A DNA stretch of 64,000 nt from Clostridiales bacterium (GCA_012729115.1 JAAYDR010000023.1:62001-126000); one strand, 5' to 3'. Shown: positions 41,205 through 50,704, counted from the first letter of the stretch. Notes: a model not told the origin generated them from the letters alone. Numbers and translations are program-made.

Positions 41205-41225
41205 GTATTCCGGCTGTGCTATAAT
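41198..41225 (+). promoter_or_regulatory. polA operon promoter
   Basis: Perfect TATAAT (41220-41225) with a weak TTGTTT 16 bases upstream (41198-41203), 47 bases before the polA ATG. Confidence 0.5.
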
Positions 41226-41272
41226 AGGGACGTACGAATTTGCACCCAACGACCACCCCATGGGAGGATACA

Positions 41273-43948
41273 ATGAATCGGGACAATCAACGACCCTCTG
41301 TCCTCATGGTGGACGGATACAGCCTGATTTTTCGGGGTTTCCACGCGCTGCCGCTTCTCTCCTCGGGTGGGGCGTATACCAATGCGGTGCAAGGGTTTTT
41401 CGGCATGCTCTTCAAAGCACTTGCAGACATCCGGCCGGACAGCCTCTGCGTCATGATGGACATGCATGCCCCCACCTTCCGGCATACCCTTTTTGAGGAG
41501 TATAAAGCCACCCGCAAGCCCATGCCGGAGGAACTCCGGCCTCAGATTCCCCTGGTGCGGGAACTGCTTGTTGCCATGGGTATTTCCATCGTGGAGATGG
41601 AGGGTTATGAAGCGGACGATCTGTTGGGTACGGCCGCCAGGCTGGCTCAGGAACAGGGCCGCAGCACTTATATCCTCACCGGGGACCGGGACAGCCTCCA
41701 ATTGGTGGGGGGGGACGTCCGGGTGATCCTCACCAAAACAGGCATCACCGAGAGCCTGCTTCTGGATGCGGACAAGGTGCTGGAGATCTATGGTTTTACC
41801 CCCGCACAGGTGCCGGATATGAAAGGACTGATGGGGGATAGCAGTGACAATATTCCCGGTATCGCCGGAATTGGAGAGAAAACCGCCCTGAAGCTCATCC
41901 GGGAGTATGGCACGCTGGAGGAGATTCTGGACCATGCGGACCAGGTGAAAGGCAAGCTGGGAGAGAAGCTGAAGGAAGGCCGTCAGATCGCCCTTCTCAG
42001 CAGGGAGTTGGGGACCATCTGCACCACCGCACCTTTGGAGCTGGACTTTGACAGCTGCGGCTGGGGTCGGCTTTTGGAAGCGCTCCCGTTGATGCAAAGG
42101 TATCAGCTGAACCGTCTGAGCCAGAGTCTGAAAAGCCTGATGGGACAGGGAGAGAAAAAGACAGCGGAAGCAAAGGAGCAACCCCCTGTCCCTGAATCCG
42201 GCCCTGAACCAGCCCCCCTCTCCACCGCCGAAGTCCGGCCCTTCCCATCCCTGCGGGATCAGGGCGTTTTGCGTTCCATGGAGGAAGTGGTCCGCACTGT
42301 GGAGGAAGCCGGAGGATACTGCGACCAGACCCAGTCGGCGATGGCCTTGCACCTGGGGCAGGAGGAGGCCACCCTGTGCCTTGGAGACGGCAGATGCTGG
42401 CACATTCCCTTGATGATGGATCTGACCATGGGGGGCCTGTATGAGGATCAGCTTTTGACCACCCTTGGACCTGCTGTTGAGAAGGCGCCCCTGATCGTCC
42501 ATGGAGCCAAGGCTTTGTTTGGAAAGATGGCCCGCTATGGGTACCCCCTGCCCCCTATCCGGCAGGATACCATGATGGGGGCTTATTTGCTCCATCCCGG
42601 CCAAAAGGGTTTCAGCCTGGAGGCATCCCTGGAGGAGGAATACGGCATGCCCCCCAAGGCTGCCACCGCCTATGATCTGTATGCCCTGGCCCTGCGCCAG
42701 GAAGCCGCCCTTCGTGAGAAAAACATGCTGGATTTGCTGCTTACCATAGAACAACCCTTGACGCTTGTGCTCTTTGAGATGGAGCGGGAGGGTTTTGGCA
42801 TCGACGTGGATACCCTGGATGAGTTGGGAGCCCAGTTTACCGGGGAGATCGAGAGCCTGAAAGCCGATGTCTACCATCTCACGGGAGTTTCCGACTTTAA
42901 CCTGAACAGCCCCAAGCAACTGGGAGAGGTTCTTTTTGACAAGCTGGGCCTTCCCGCCGGCAAGAAAAGCAAGACGGGTGCTTATTCCACGGATGTTACG
43001 GTCCTGGAGGGGCTGGCGGAGCTGCATCCCGCCATCGAACCTCTGTTGCGCTACCGTAAGCTTTCAAAGCTCCAGAGCACCTACATTGAGGGCTTGCGCA
43101 AGCTCACAGACAGGACTGGCCGTGTCCACACCACCTTTGACCAGACAGGCGCGGTCACAGGGCGTATCAGCAGCCAGGAACCCAACTTGCAGAACATCCC
43201 CATTCGCAGCGAGGAAGGGCGGGAGATCCGCAAAGCCTTTGTGGCCAGGGAGGGCTATGTTCTGCTTGACGCGGATTACAGCCAGATTGAGCTGAGGGTG
43301 CTGGCCCACTTAAGCGGAGACGCCGCCATGCGGGACGCTTTTATCAAGGGCCAGGACATCCATACCCGCACTGCCGCCGAAATCTATGGCATTCCCCTGG
43401 AGGAGGTGGACGCCCAGATGCGGCGGAGAGCCAAGGCGGTGAACTTTGGCATCGTGTATGGTATCAGCGGTTTTGGGCTGGCCCGCAACACGGGCATTAG
43501 CCGCAGGGAAGCGGATGCGTTCATCGCCACGTATTTCGAACGCTATCCTGGGGTCCATGCCTTTATGGAGCGGATGGTCAAGCTGGGCTATGGCCGTGGA
43601 TATGCCGAAACCCTGTTCCGCCGCCGCCGGGACCTGCCGGAGCTTGTCAGTTCCAACCGCAACGTGAGGGCCTTTGGGGAAAGGGCTGCCATGAATACCC
43701 CGGTGCAGGGCACTGCTGCGGACATCATCAAGATGGCCATGGTGCGCGTCCGGGAACAGCTGGTAAGCGGAGGCTATCAGGCCCGGCTGATCCTTCAGGT
43801 TCACGACGAACTGGTGGTGGAATGCCCTGCCGACGAGATCCAGCCTGTGAGCCGGCTGATTCAGGAGGCCATGGAGGGCGTGGCAAAGCTTTCCGTGCCC
43901 CTTGTGGCGGAAGTTTCTGCCGGAAAAAACTGGTTTGAAGCCCATTAG
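41273..43948 (+). CDS. polA: DNA polymerase I
   Basis: Repair and Okazaki-fragment polymerase of 891 residues. The N-terminal 5' nuclease (residues 1-285) has LMVDGYSLIFRGFHAL, EGYEADDLLGT, LTGDRDSLQLV and GDSSDNIPGIAGIGEKTA. The central region (about 320-470) has the 3'-5' exonuclease fold, but DQTQ stands where the active DxE should be, as in Bacillus Pol I, so proofreading is probably absent. The polymerase domain has DADYSQIELRVLAHLS (motif A), RRRAKAVNFGIVYG (motif B) and LQVHDELVVE (motif C). ATG 41273 has GGGAGG five bases upstream. It heads the run polA-coaE-transglycosylase. Confidence 0.97.
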   Translation: MNRDNQRPSVLMVDGYSLIFRGFHALPLLSSGGAYTNAVQGFFGMLFKALADIRPDSLCVMMDMHAPTFRHTLFEEYKATRKPMPEELRPQIPLVRELLVAMGISIVEMEGYEADDLLGTAARLAQEQGRSTYILTGDRDSLQLVGGDVRVILTKTGITESLLLDADKVLEIYGFTPAQVPDMKGLMGDSSDNIPGIAGIGEKTALKLIREYGTLEEILDHADQVKGKLGEKLKEGRQIALLSRELGTICTTAPLELDFDSCGWGRLLEALPLMQRYQLNRLSQSLKSLMGQGEKKTAEAKEQPPVPESGPEPAPLSTAEVRPFPSLRDQGVLRSMEEVVRTVEEAGGYCDQTQSAMALHLGQEEATLCLGDGRCWHIPLMMDLTMGGLYEDQLLTTLGPAVEKAPLIVHGAKALFGKMARYGYPLPPIRQDTMMGAYLLHPGQKGFSLEASLEEEYGMPPKAATAYDLYALALRQEAALREKNMLDLLLTIEQPLTLVLFEMEREGFGIDVDTLDELGAQFTGEIESLKADVYHLTGVSDFNLNSPKQLGEVLFDKLGLPAGKKSKTGAYSTDVTVLEGLAELHPAIEPLLRYRKLSKLQSTYIEGLRKLTDRTGRVHTTFDQTGAVTGRISSQEPNLQNIPIRSEEGREIRKAFVAREGYVLLDADYSQIELRVLAHLSGDAAMRDAFIKGQDIHTRTAAEIYGIPLEEVDAQMRRRAKAVNFGIVYGISGFGLARNTGISRREADAFIATYFERYPGVHAFMERMVKLGYGRGYAETLFRRRRDLPELVSSNRNVRAFGERAAMNTPVQGTAADIIKMAMVRVREQLVSGGYQARLILQVHDELVVECPADEIQPVSRLIQEAMEGVAKLSVPLVAEVSAGKNWFEAH

Positions 43949-43970
43949 GAGACCAGGGGAGGATCAGCCC

Positions 43971-44600
43971 ATGCGAATCATCGCCCTTACCGGCGGCATT
44001 GCCTGCGGCAAGACCACTGTGGCTGGGTGGCTGCGGGAGGCTGGCGCCAAAATCATCGATGCGGACGCCATCAGTCGGGAGCTCACCGCACCGGCGGGGG
44101 AAGCGTTGCCCCTGCTGCGGCAGGCTTTTGGGGATGGGGTGTTTCACGGGGATGGGTCCCTGGACCGGGCTGCCCTGGGAAAAATCGTGTTTGGGGATGA
44201 GGCCAAACGGGCCCGGCTCAACGGCATTCTGCACCCCATGATCCGTACCCGCATGGAGGAGGAACTGACGGTTTGCCGCAAAACGGGTGCATCCATCGTT
44301 GTATTGGAGATCCCCCTGCTTTTTGAGGCGGGGATGGAGACCCTGGCCGACATTGTGGTGTGCGTCAGCGCTTCCCAGGAGGTGCAGATCAAGCGGCTGC
44401 AAAGCCGTGACGGCCTGTCCAGGAAGGACGCATTGGCCCGGATCCGTAGCCAGTGGCCTCTGGCCGAGAAGGAACGCCTCTCCCATGAGGTGATTCGCAC
44501 CGACGGACCCATGGAGGAAGTTTACGGCAGTGTGATGCGCCTGTATCAACGCCTTGTGAAAGGAGCCCTGAATGATCCGATTGCCACACATCTACCGTAG
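43971..44600 (+). CDS. coaE: Dephospho-CoA kinase
   Basis: Last enzyme of coenzyme A synthesis, phosphorylating dephospho-CoA at the ribose 3'-OH. 209 residues: ALTGGIACGKTTVAGWL is Walker A, IIDADAISREL the substrate Asp motif, VVLEIPLLFEAGM the family signature and VVCVSASQEVQIKRLQSRDGLSRKDALARI the lid. ATG 43971 has GGGGAGG eight bases upstream and lies 22 bases after polA. polA-coaE-lytic transglycosylase is a common order in Bacillota. The next gene overlaps its end by 29 bases. Confidence 0.95.
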   Translation: MRIIALTGGIACGKTTVAGWLREAGAKIIDADAISRELTAPAGEALPLLRQAFGDGVFHGDGSLDRAALGKIVFGDEAKRARLNGILHPMIRTRMEEELTVCRKTGASIVVLEIPLLFEAGMETLADIVVCVSASQEVQIKRLQSRDGLSRKDALARIRSQWPLAEKERLSHEVIRTDGPMEEVYGSVMRLYQRLVKGALNDPIATHLP

Positions 44601-46251
44601 TGATGACGATGAGTATGCGCCCATTGATTACACCTTTGTATCCTCCCAGGCTGAGGGGCAGCGCCGCAAGGAGGCGGAGGCCATCCACCAGCGCTCTGGA
44701 GATGCGGTGGTACGCCATCGGGTGGACCCCTTTGACCGCAAGGTGGACGCCTACGGCACCCATGCCCGGCGTTCGCCCATGGACCTGCCTCCCCCCCCGC
44801 CTGTAAAGCGCGGTCTGCCGTCCCTTCAGGACGGACCAGCTCCCGCGCAGCGCATCGCCTTCCCACAGAAACAGGAACCTGTTTGGGAGGAGAGCAGGGA
44901 GGCTGCGGACGATGCCATGGTGCAGGAGGGTAAGGAATTCCAGGAGTCCTCAGGGGAAGGGCCTCTTTTTGATGCTCCCGTTCCTCCGGAGATTCCGGAA
45001 TGGCTGCGCATCGCCAAGCAGAACAACATGCCTCTGACGGATCGTCCCTTGCGAAGGCCCAGCGTGGTGGCGGCTCCTCCCCTGGAGGAACCTCCAAAGG
45101 ATCTGCTGGGCAGACCGCTGTCCGGCCGCAGGACGGACAGGTCCCCGGGAGGGGATGCCGGCGCGGATTATCAGGAGGCGGGCTATCCTGAGGAGCTGCT
45201 TCGGCAGCAATACGCTCAGGAGCAGGCGTTGCGGGCAGAGACAGGCAGGCGAGCGCATGGAGCCCAGTATGCGCGGCGGCATCAGCGTCAGGAAGGGGAG
45301 ATGGGGCGGCAGGACAGCCGTCGCCGGGCCCCGGCTCCGCAGGAACAGGAGCTTTGGCAGACGTTTGCTCCCCAGGATGCGGCTGCAACCGGTCAATTTT
45401 CGGGCGGGTATGTCAGGGACTATGCCCCAAGGTCTGCCGCGAACGTCGGTCCAAACGCGCCCCCAGCGTATGATCCCTACTGGCATCAGGGATATGACGT
45501 GCCCGGCGAGGATCCCCTGGCTGCTTTGGACCCTGCCCCCTATTCCCGTAGAACCAGGGCGGCTCGTCCGCAAGAGGAACGGGACCAGACCTACATCCAG
45601 GAAGAGGTTCGCGCCGGGCGGTCCATTCCATGGCTGGGCATTGGGACAGCGGCCATGGCCTTTCTGGCGGTAATCCTCTGGCTGATGCAGATGAGCTTTG
45701 CTGGCCAGAAGCAGGAGATCATCCAGGAGAGGGAGGCGACGGCAGCCGCCATCCGGGACAGCCATCCATACCGCTATCGGGAACTGATTGAAACCCAGGC
45801 CCAGCTTAACAACCTGCATCCCGCCTTTATCGCCGCCATTGTGCTCAATGAAAGCTCCTTCAACCCCCAGGCAGAAAGCAGCGTGGGGGCCCGGGGATTG
45901 ATGCAGATGATGCCCGACACAGCCCAGTGGGTTCACGGAAAGATTGCCAAGGGGGAGGAATACAGCTTTGACAGCATGTACGACCCCGCCGTCAATGTGC
46001 GCTATGCCTGCTGGTACATGCGGTTTTTAAGCGAACGCTTCCGGGGCGATCCGGTGCTGGTAGCAGCCGCCTTTCACGCGGGACAAGGGACGGTACAGAA
46101 CTGGCTCAACGACTCCCGTTACAGCGCGGACAGTCTGACCATCGAGCTGGAGGGTATGATGGACGGCCCCACTAAAAACTACGCCTCCCGGGTGCTTGAT
46201 GCATACGCGGTGTACAAAGGATTGTTTTACCAGGACCAAGGGACTTTGTAA
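44572..46251 (+). CDS. Membrane-bound lytic transglycosylase with long disordered N-terminus
   Basis: Muramidase-type enzyme of 559 residues. A polar region rich in Pro, Gln, Arg and Glu (1-360) precedes one membrane helix (WLGIGTAAMAFLAVILWLM) and a Slt domain at residues 410-555. NESSFNPQAESSVGARGLMQMMPDTA holds the catalytic Glu and GLMQ motif; AAFHAGQGTVQNWL completes the fold. Topology puts the N-terminal part in the cytoplasm and the enzyme outside. AAAGGAG six bases upstream supports ATG 44572, inside coaE. Many relatives next to coaE are short, without this tail. The tail may bind another cell-division or envelope protein. Confidence 0.85.
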   Translation: MIRLPHIYRSDDDEYAPIDYTFVSSQAEGQRRKEAEAIHQRSGDAVVRHRVDPFDRKVDAYGTHARRSPMDLPPPPPVKRGLPSLQDGPAPAQRIAFPQKQEPVWEESREAADDAMVQEGKEFQESSGEGPLFDAPVPPEIPEWLRIAKQNNMPLTDRPLRRPSVVAAPPLEEPPKDLLGRPLSGRRTDRSPGGDAGADYQEAGYPEELLRQQYAQEQALRAETGRRAHGAQYARRHQRQEGEMGRQDSRRRAPAPQEQELWQTFAPQDAAATGQFSGGYVRDYAPRSAANVGPNAPPAYDPYWHQGYDVPGEDPLAALDPAPYSRRTRAARPQEERDQTYIQEEVRAGRSIPWLGIGTAAMAFLAVILWLMQMSFAGQKQEIIQEREATAAAIRDSHPYRYRELIETQAQLNNLHPAFIAAIVLNESSFNPQAESSVGARGLMQMMPDTAQWVHGKIAKGEEYSFDSMYDPAVNVRYACWYMRFLSERFRGDPVLVAAAFHAGQGTVQNWLNDSRYSADSLTIELEGMMDGPTKNYASRVLDAYAVYKGLFYQDQGTL

Positions 46252-46286
46252 TTCGGGCTCCCCCAGGGCCCTTTGGAGGGAAAAGA

Positions 46287-47840
46287 ATGAACAAAAGCAT
46301 CCGCCGGATCGCGGCGCTGCTGCTTGGATTGACTTTGCTTCCCGTTGGCGGACTGTCGGCCAATGTGGAGGACTCGCTGGTTGTGGGGATTTTGTGCACC
46401 CGCACCACGGAGATCCGGCCCCTCAACCCGCTGGAGAGGGACATTGTCAGCTTGTACGGCGTAATCTACGAGTCGCTGGTCACCATCGATGACAGCGGCC
46501 TGCCCCAGCCCCTGCTGGCGGAATCCTGGACAGAGAGCGGCGGAGGGAAGACGTGGACCTTCACCTTGCGGGAGGGCATTACCTTTTCCGACGGCACGCC
46601 TCTGCTGGCGTCGGATGTGGTGGCGTCCTGCCAGTACATCCTGGACATGGCCAACAACAAGGAGTTGACCAATAACGGCTTTTACCAGAACATGCGCTAT
46701 CTCGTCAGCGATATCAAGGCTCTGGACGGCCGAACCGTCCAGGTAAAAGCCAAGCGCAGCTATTATGGCCTGCTGTATTCCATGACCTTTCCGGTAGTGC
46801 CCGCCGCCCAGGTGGACATGCCCAGTCCCGTAGGCACAGGCCCTTATCTGATTGGTGCATTTGAGCCGGGCAGCTATCTTTGGCTCCAGGCGAATGCCAG
46901 ATGGTGGCAGACGGAGCCCCAGGTCAAGGAGATCATGGCCACCTTTTTCCTCAACAACAAGGAGCTGATCACCGCCTATGAGTTTGGCAAGGTGGACACG
47001 GTATTCACCCGCTCCGTATCCGCCTCCCAATACAAAAGCGGCATCAACTCCCTCTCCATCCCTTACTCCACCCGGCAGCTGGAAACCTTGCTGATCAACC
47101 ATAATGAGTTCCCCCTGGGCAGCCTGAAGGTTCGCCAGGCCATCCGCTATGCTCTCAATGTGGATTTGATCAGCCAAAACGTATATATGGGCATGGTGGT
47201 GGATGCGGAGACTCCGATCCCCTCCAATAGTTGGCTGTACTATGACCAGCAGGACGGCTTTGGCTATCATCCCGAAAAAGCGGCAGAGTTGCTTGCCCAG
47301 GAAGGCTGGTCCGACACGGACGGGGATGGCGTTTTGGATAAGGTGGTGAACGGCGGCAAGAAGAATTTTTACCTGCGCTTGTACGTCTACGAAGACCCGG
47401 AAAACGACGTCCGATTTGAAACAGCCAACATGATCCGGGATATGCTGAAGGTATTGAAGATCCAGGTCAAGATCACCACCATGGACTATGCTGAGGAAAA
47501 GGAGAAACTGGAGGCCGGGGGCTTCGACCTGGCCCTTTGCTCCTTTCAGATGGACGTGGTTCCTGATTGCGGCTTTTTCCTCATCAAGGGAAACCAGCAG
47601 AACTATTGCCGCTATGTGAGCAGCGACATGACGACCCTGTTCAACACCCTGCGAACCAACCACAACAGCAATGATTTTGCCTATACCACCCAGGCGATCC
47701 AGCAGCAGTTTTTGACGGACATGCCCTTTATCTGCCTGTTTTATCGGGCGGGGGCGATTTTAACCCGGAAAATGTATACAACCGTGGGCTCTCTGCGGGA
47801 ATTTGAGCTGCTGCGAGGCATTGAGGCTTTTGGGCGCTAG
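46287..47840 (+). CDS. Periplasmic-type solute-binding protein family 5 (peptide/nickel type)
   Basis: Secreted protein of 517 residues. The signal peptide (RRIAALLLGLTLLPVGGLSAN) ends in Ser-x-Ala and has no lipobox Cys. The body matches the SBP_bac_5 family: PLERDIVSLYGVIYESLV, PQPLLAESWTES, TWTFTLREGITFSDGTPLLASDVVASCQYI, GTGPYLIGAFEPG and KVRQAIRYALNVDLI. Lack of a lipid anchor and lack of permease or ATPase genes nearby mean it may not serve an importer; it could be a receptor or free binding protein. It lies 35 bases after the transglycosylase gene in one operon. Confidence 0.85.
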   Translation: MNKSIRRIAALLLGLTLLPVGGLSANVEDSLVVGILCTRTTEIRPLNPLERDIVSLYGVIYESLVTIDDSGLPQPLLAESWTESGGGKTWTFTLREGITFSDGTPLLASDVVASCQYILDMANNKELTNNGFYQNMRYLVSDIKALDGRTVQVKAKRSYYGLLYSMTFPVVPAAQVDMPSPVGTGPYLIGAFEPGSYLWLQANARWWQTEPQVKEIMATFFLNNKELITAYEFGKVDTVFTRSVSASQYKSGINSLSIPYSTRQLETLLINHNEFPLGSLKVRQAIRYALNVDLISQNVYMGMVVDAETPIPSNSWLYYDQQDGFGYHPEKAAELLAQEGWSDTDGDGVLDKVVNGGKKNFYLRLYVYEDPENDVRFETANMIRDMLKVLKIQVKITTMDYAEEKEKLEAGGFDLALCSFQMDVVPDCGFFLIKGNQQNYCRYVSSDMTTLFNTLRTNHNSNDFAYTTQAIQQQFLTDMPFICLFYRAGAILTRKMYTTVGSLREFELLRGIEAFGR

Positions 47841-47851
47841 GGGGCGAAAGC

Positions 47852-48874
47852 ATGGGCCAGGAAATGTGGAGTAAGGGAACCCGCCGGCAGGCGCGAAGGA
47901 CGGATCGCCTTTTTCTGTTGCTTTTATGCGCCCTGATGGCGGTGATGCCGGCGTCAGGGCAGGCGCTGGCGGAAGGTGCACAAGAAGCTGCTTTTGGCAG
48001 GGAGGCGGCCGATGCCTTGTTGGATATCCCCCAGGAGGAACTCCTGGAAGAGACCATCCTGGACCCGGGCAACGTGCCTGAGTTCGTGCCCTGGCTGCTG
48101 GAGGTAGCGGCTGCGGAGATCGGCTACAAGGAGGGCCCCCGCAGTTATACAAAATACGGCGAATGGGCCGGCGACCCCAATGCGGAGTGGTGTGCGGAGT
48201 TTCTGGGCTGGTGCGTTGACCAGGTGGATGGCAAGTATGACACCCTGCTGCTGGACCAGGTTTATCCCAAGTACAGCGGGCAGAACACGGGACGTGACTG
48301 GTTTATTGCCCGGGGTCGCTTTGTATACCGCAAGGGGAACTGCCCGCAATGGGGTTACCAGTGGCTTTGGGGGGAGGATCAGCTGCTCCGGAAAAACGGC
48401 TATATCCCCCGGCCCGGCGACTGGGTTTTCTTCAGCTACAATGAAGCCGGAGATACAGCCCATGTGGCGCTGGTGGAATACTGCGCACTGGACAGCTCGG
48501 GGGAAACGGTGATCCATGTGATAGAGGGCAACAATCCCTCCAGCGTGCAGCGTAATGCCTACCGGCTCAACAACAGCCAGGTGCTTGGCTTTGGAATATC
48601 CGCAGATCTTGTGGGCACCACCATGCGAAGCGGAAATCGGGGGGATCCGGTGAAGCGACTCCAGGAAGGCCTGCACGAAATGGGTTTTTTAGGGGAGCAA
48701 CACATCACCGGTACCTTTGGCAGCAACACCAAGGCCGCGGTGGCGGCCTTTCAGCGGACTCTCAAAGGGAAATCCGTCTCCGGCATTGCGGACATGGAGA
48801 CCCAGAACGCGCTTATTGAAGCTTTGGCAAAGAAGGAGGATGGTCAGCCGGAGACATGGCTGGTGGTGGAGTAG
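47852..48874 (+). CDS. CHAP-domain cell wall hydrolase with peptidoglycan-binding domain
   Basis: Exported protein of 340 residues. A basic N-terminus and hydrophobic stretch (LFLLLLCALMAVMPASGQALAE) form a signal peptide. Residues 85-250 are an NlpC/P60-superfamily CHAP-like domain: ILDPGNVPEFVPWLLEVAAAEIGYKEGP, AEWCAEFLGWCVDQ with the catalytic Cys, and DTAHVALVEY with the His. A PG_binding_1 repeat at 258-325 (RSGNRGDPVKRLQEGLHEMGFL) binds wall. It follows the solute-binding gene after 11 bases. Likely cleaves peptide or amide bonds of peptidoglycan. Confidence 0.83.
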   Translation: MGQEMWSKGTRRQARRTDRLFLLLLCALMAVMPASGQALAEGAQEAAFGREAADALLDIPQEELLEETILDPGNVPEFVPWLLEVAAAEIGYKEGPRSYTKYGEWAGDPNAEWCAEFLGWCVDQVDGKYDTLLLDQVYPKYSGQNTGRDWFIARGRFVYRKGNCPQWGYQWLWGEDQLLRKNGYIPRPGDWVFFSYNEAGDTAHVALVEYCALDSSGETVIHVIEGNNPSSVQRNAYRLNNSQVLGFGISADLVGTTMRSGNRGDPVKRLQEGLHEMGFLGEQHITGTFGSNTKAAVAAFQRTLKGKSVSGIADMETQNALIEALAKKEDGQPETWLVVE

Positions 48875-48898
48875 TTGTGTAGCTTCCCTGCCTCATCC

Positions 48899-48922
48899 GC
48901 CGCGAGAAGCGGCTTTCTTTTC
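48899..48922 (+). terminator. Weak terminator after the CHAP gene
   Basis: Five-bp stem GCCGC / GCGGC with GAGAA loop followed by TTTCTTTTC. Short stem, so confidence is limited. Confidence 0.5.
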
Positions 48923-49050
48923 TATTCCTGTTTTGTCAATTGCTTCCCTGTGCAGGGTTTTCGCTGTACGAATGCGGGCAAATGTTGTACAATACACCCA
49001 TATGCAATGGCGTGGGGAGAGAGGAAACGCCCCGGCAAGGAGGAATCACA

Positions 49051-50658
49051 GTGCGCGGCAAGGGAAGTGCGATGGGCAAGGGAATGCTTGCCCTGTGCCT
49101 GACGGCCTGCCTCGCGCTTGGAATCCTTCCCGGTCTTGCCTCCGGCGAAGATAAAGTGACAGGGGAAGCTGTGGCAAGCTCCGCTGTTCATCTGGAGGGC
49201 CGGGAAGAACGGGCGCTATTGATAGGGTTTGACGAATTTCTCTCCAGGCCCAGCACCTATCCGTCATCCACCAACAATGTGTACGCCATGCAGGAAACCT
49301 TTCAGGAAGCCAGCAAGCCCCTTGAGACTCTGCTCATCCCCCAGGTGCCCATCACCGACCCGGCTGATTTGGCTGCTCTGATTCAGGAGACCTTTGCCGG
49401 TGCCGACGAGGACGACGTCAGTTATCTCTACATCAGTACCCATGGGGTATATGACCCCACGAGCGATGAGGAACCGGCACTGCTCCTCAGCGACGGGCAG
49501 CGGGAGGGCAGGATCACCCCTGCCCAGTTGGAGGCGGCTTTTGAGGGCATCAAGGGCACCAAGGTGATCTGGCTGGATGCCTGCAACAGCGGCGCCTTCA
49601 TTGGGAAGGGGCAGGTTGCGCAGCCGGAGCGGGTGCATTTTCTGGGCAAGGACTTCAAGGTGCTGACCAGCTCCGGAGCCTTGGAGGAAAGCTGGTATTG
49701 GAGCGCCGCCAATCCGGACAAGCCGGAGGATCAGGGGGCAGGTATTTACTCCAAGCTTCCTCCTCAAGGGGCCTTTTACTTTACGCAGACCCTCAGTCAG
49801 GGTCTGGGCCAACGCTATGGGTATCCGGCGGACATCAACCGGGACGGGCTGGTAACGCTGTCGGAGCTGTATGAGTATCTGCTCCAGAACCATGCCGCCT
49901 CCACGCCCCAGGTATATCCCCAGCAGGATTCCTTTGTGGTGTTCCATTATGACGTGAATGCGCCTCTCCCCCAGGGCATGGAGCGCTCCCCCATTCTGGA
50001 CGTCACCTTTTCCGGTACGATGTTGGACATTGAAAACCAGCAGCTCACGCTGGAGTACATCGTCACACGGCCCATCCGGGTGGCCTACCAGATTGTATAT
50101 CAGCGGGATGGAAAGTGGCGTTTTGACGAGGCCCAACTTCTCTACGACGATGTGGAGCGCTTTACTGCTTTTGGCGATCAGGCCGGCGCAGTGTCTGCCG
50201 GGCGAAAGGTACGCACCCTGTCTCTGCGGCAGGGAGAGGAAAGCGCATACGGCTATGTCATGGTGCAATTGGTTTCCATCGACAAAGGGCGCCTTACCAT
50301 CCATGCGGGGCGGGTGCTGTGTGTGCCTCCGGCCCAGGGAAATCTGCGGTTAAAGGTGGATGTGAAGGAGCACTATCATACAGGGGATCCCAAAGAGTTG
50401 TGCATTTTTGTGGAACATGCCTATCCCAGCGCGTTGTCAATTGCTGTCGTCAATGCCCGGGGTGAGGTGGTGCGGCGCCTGTGCCACCGCCGCAGTACCC
50501 GCCCCGCCCAAACCGATCCGGCGGGAAGTCTTTTCTACTGGGATGGAACGGATAAGAACGGCGACCCGCTGCCCCCGGGCACCTATCGGATACGGGCTTC
50601 TGCCGCAATGAATGAGCTGACCTTTACTGTGATGTCCCAGGAACTGCGCCTTGATTGA
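49051..50658 (+). CDS. Secreted caspase-like (C14) protease with FlgD-type Ig domain
   Basis: Protein of 535 residues. GTG 49051 follows AAGGAGG by seven bases, and MLALCLTACLALGILPGLAS is a signal peptide. Residues 45-290 show a caspase/metacaspase fold: REERALLIGFDEF, VSYLYISTHGVYDP with the His, and TKVIWLDACNSGAFIG with the Cys nucleophile. The C-terminal end (SLFYWDGTDKNGDPLPPGTYRIRASA) is a FlgD-like Ig module; between them lies a beta-rich region. DINRDGLVTLSELYEYL resembles an EF-hand-like Ca site. Bacterial caspase-like proteases are usually cytoplasmic; this one is exported. Target unknown. Confidence 0.75.
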   Translation: MRGKGSAMGKGMLALCLTACLALGILPGLASGEDKVTGEAVASSAVHLEGREERALLIGFDEFLSRPSTYPSSTNNVYAMQETFQEASKPLETLLIPQVPITDPADLAALIQETFAGADEDDVSYLYISTHGVYDPTSDEEPALLLSDGQREGRITPAQLEAAFEGIKGTKVIWLDACNSGAFIGKGQVAQPERVHFLGKDFKVLTSSGALEESWYWSAANPDKPEDQGAGIYSKLPPQGAFYFTQTLSQGLGQRYGYPADINRDGLVTLSELYEYLLQNHAASTPQVYPQQDSFVVFHYDVNAPLPQGMERSPILDVTFSGTMLDIENQQLTLEYIVTRPIRVAYQIVYQRDGKWRFDEAQLLYDDVERFTAFGDQAGAVSAGRKVRTLSLRQGEESAYGYVMVQLVSIDKGRLTIHAGRVLCVPPAQGNLRLKVDVKEHYHTGDPKELCIFVEHAYPSALSIAVVNARGEVVRRLCHRRSTRPAQTDPAGSLFYWDGTDKNGDPLPPGTYRIRASAAMNELTFTVMSQELRLD

Positions 50659-50675
50659 ACCTGTCATTCCCCGGT

Positions 50676-50704
50676 TTGACATTCCGCCTTGAAGCGGATA
50701 AGAT
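50676..50704 (+). promoter_or_regulatory. Promoter of the GT2 gene
   Basis: TTGACA (50676-50681) and TAAGAT (50699-50704) with 17 bases between, 44 bases before ATG 50749. Confidence 0.65.

Noticed and set aside
41219-43027. Long minus-strand open frame (about 600 residues) opposite polA
   Set aside because: It is the antisense of a confidently identified gene; no ribosome site, no family motif, composition like reverse-complemented coding DNA.
46227-47663. Minus-strand open frame of 478 codons opposite the solute-binding protein
   Set aside because: No ribosome site or domain; the plus-strand protein matches its family throughout.
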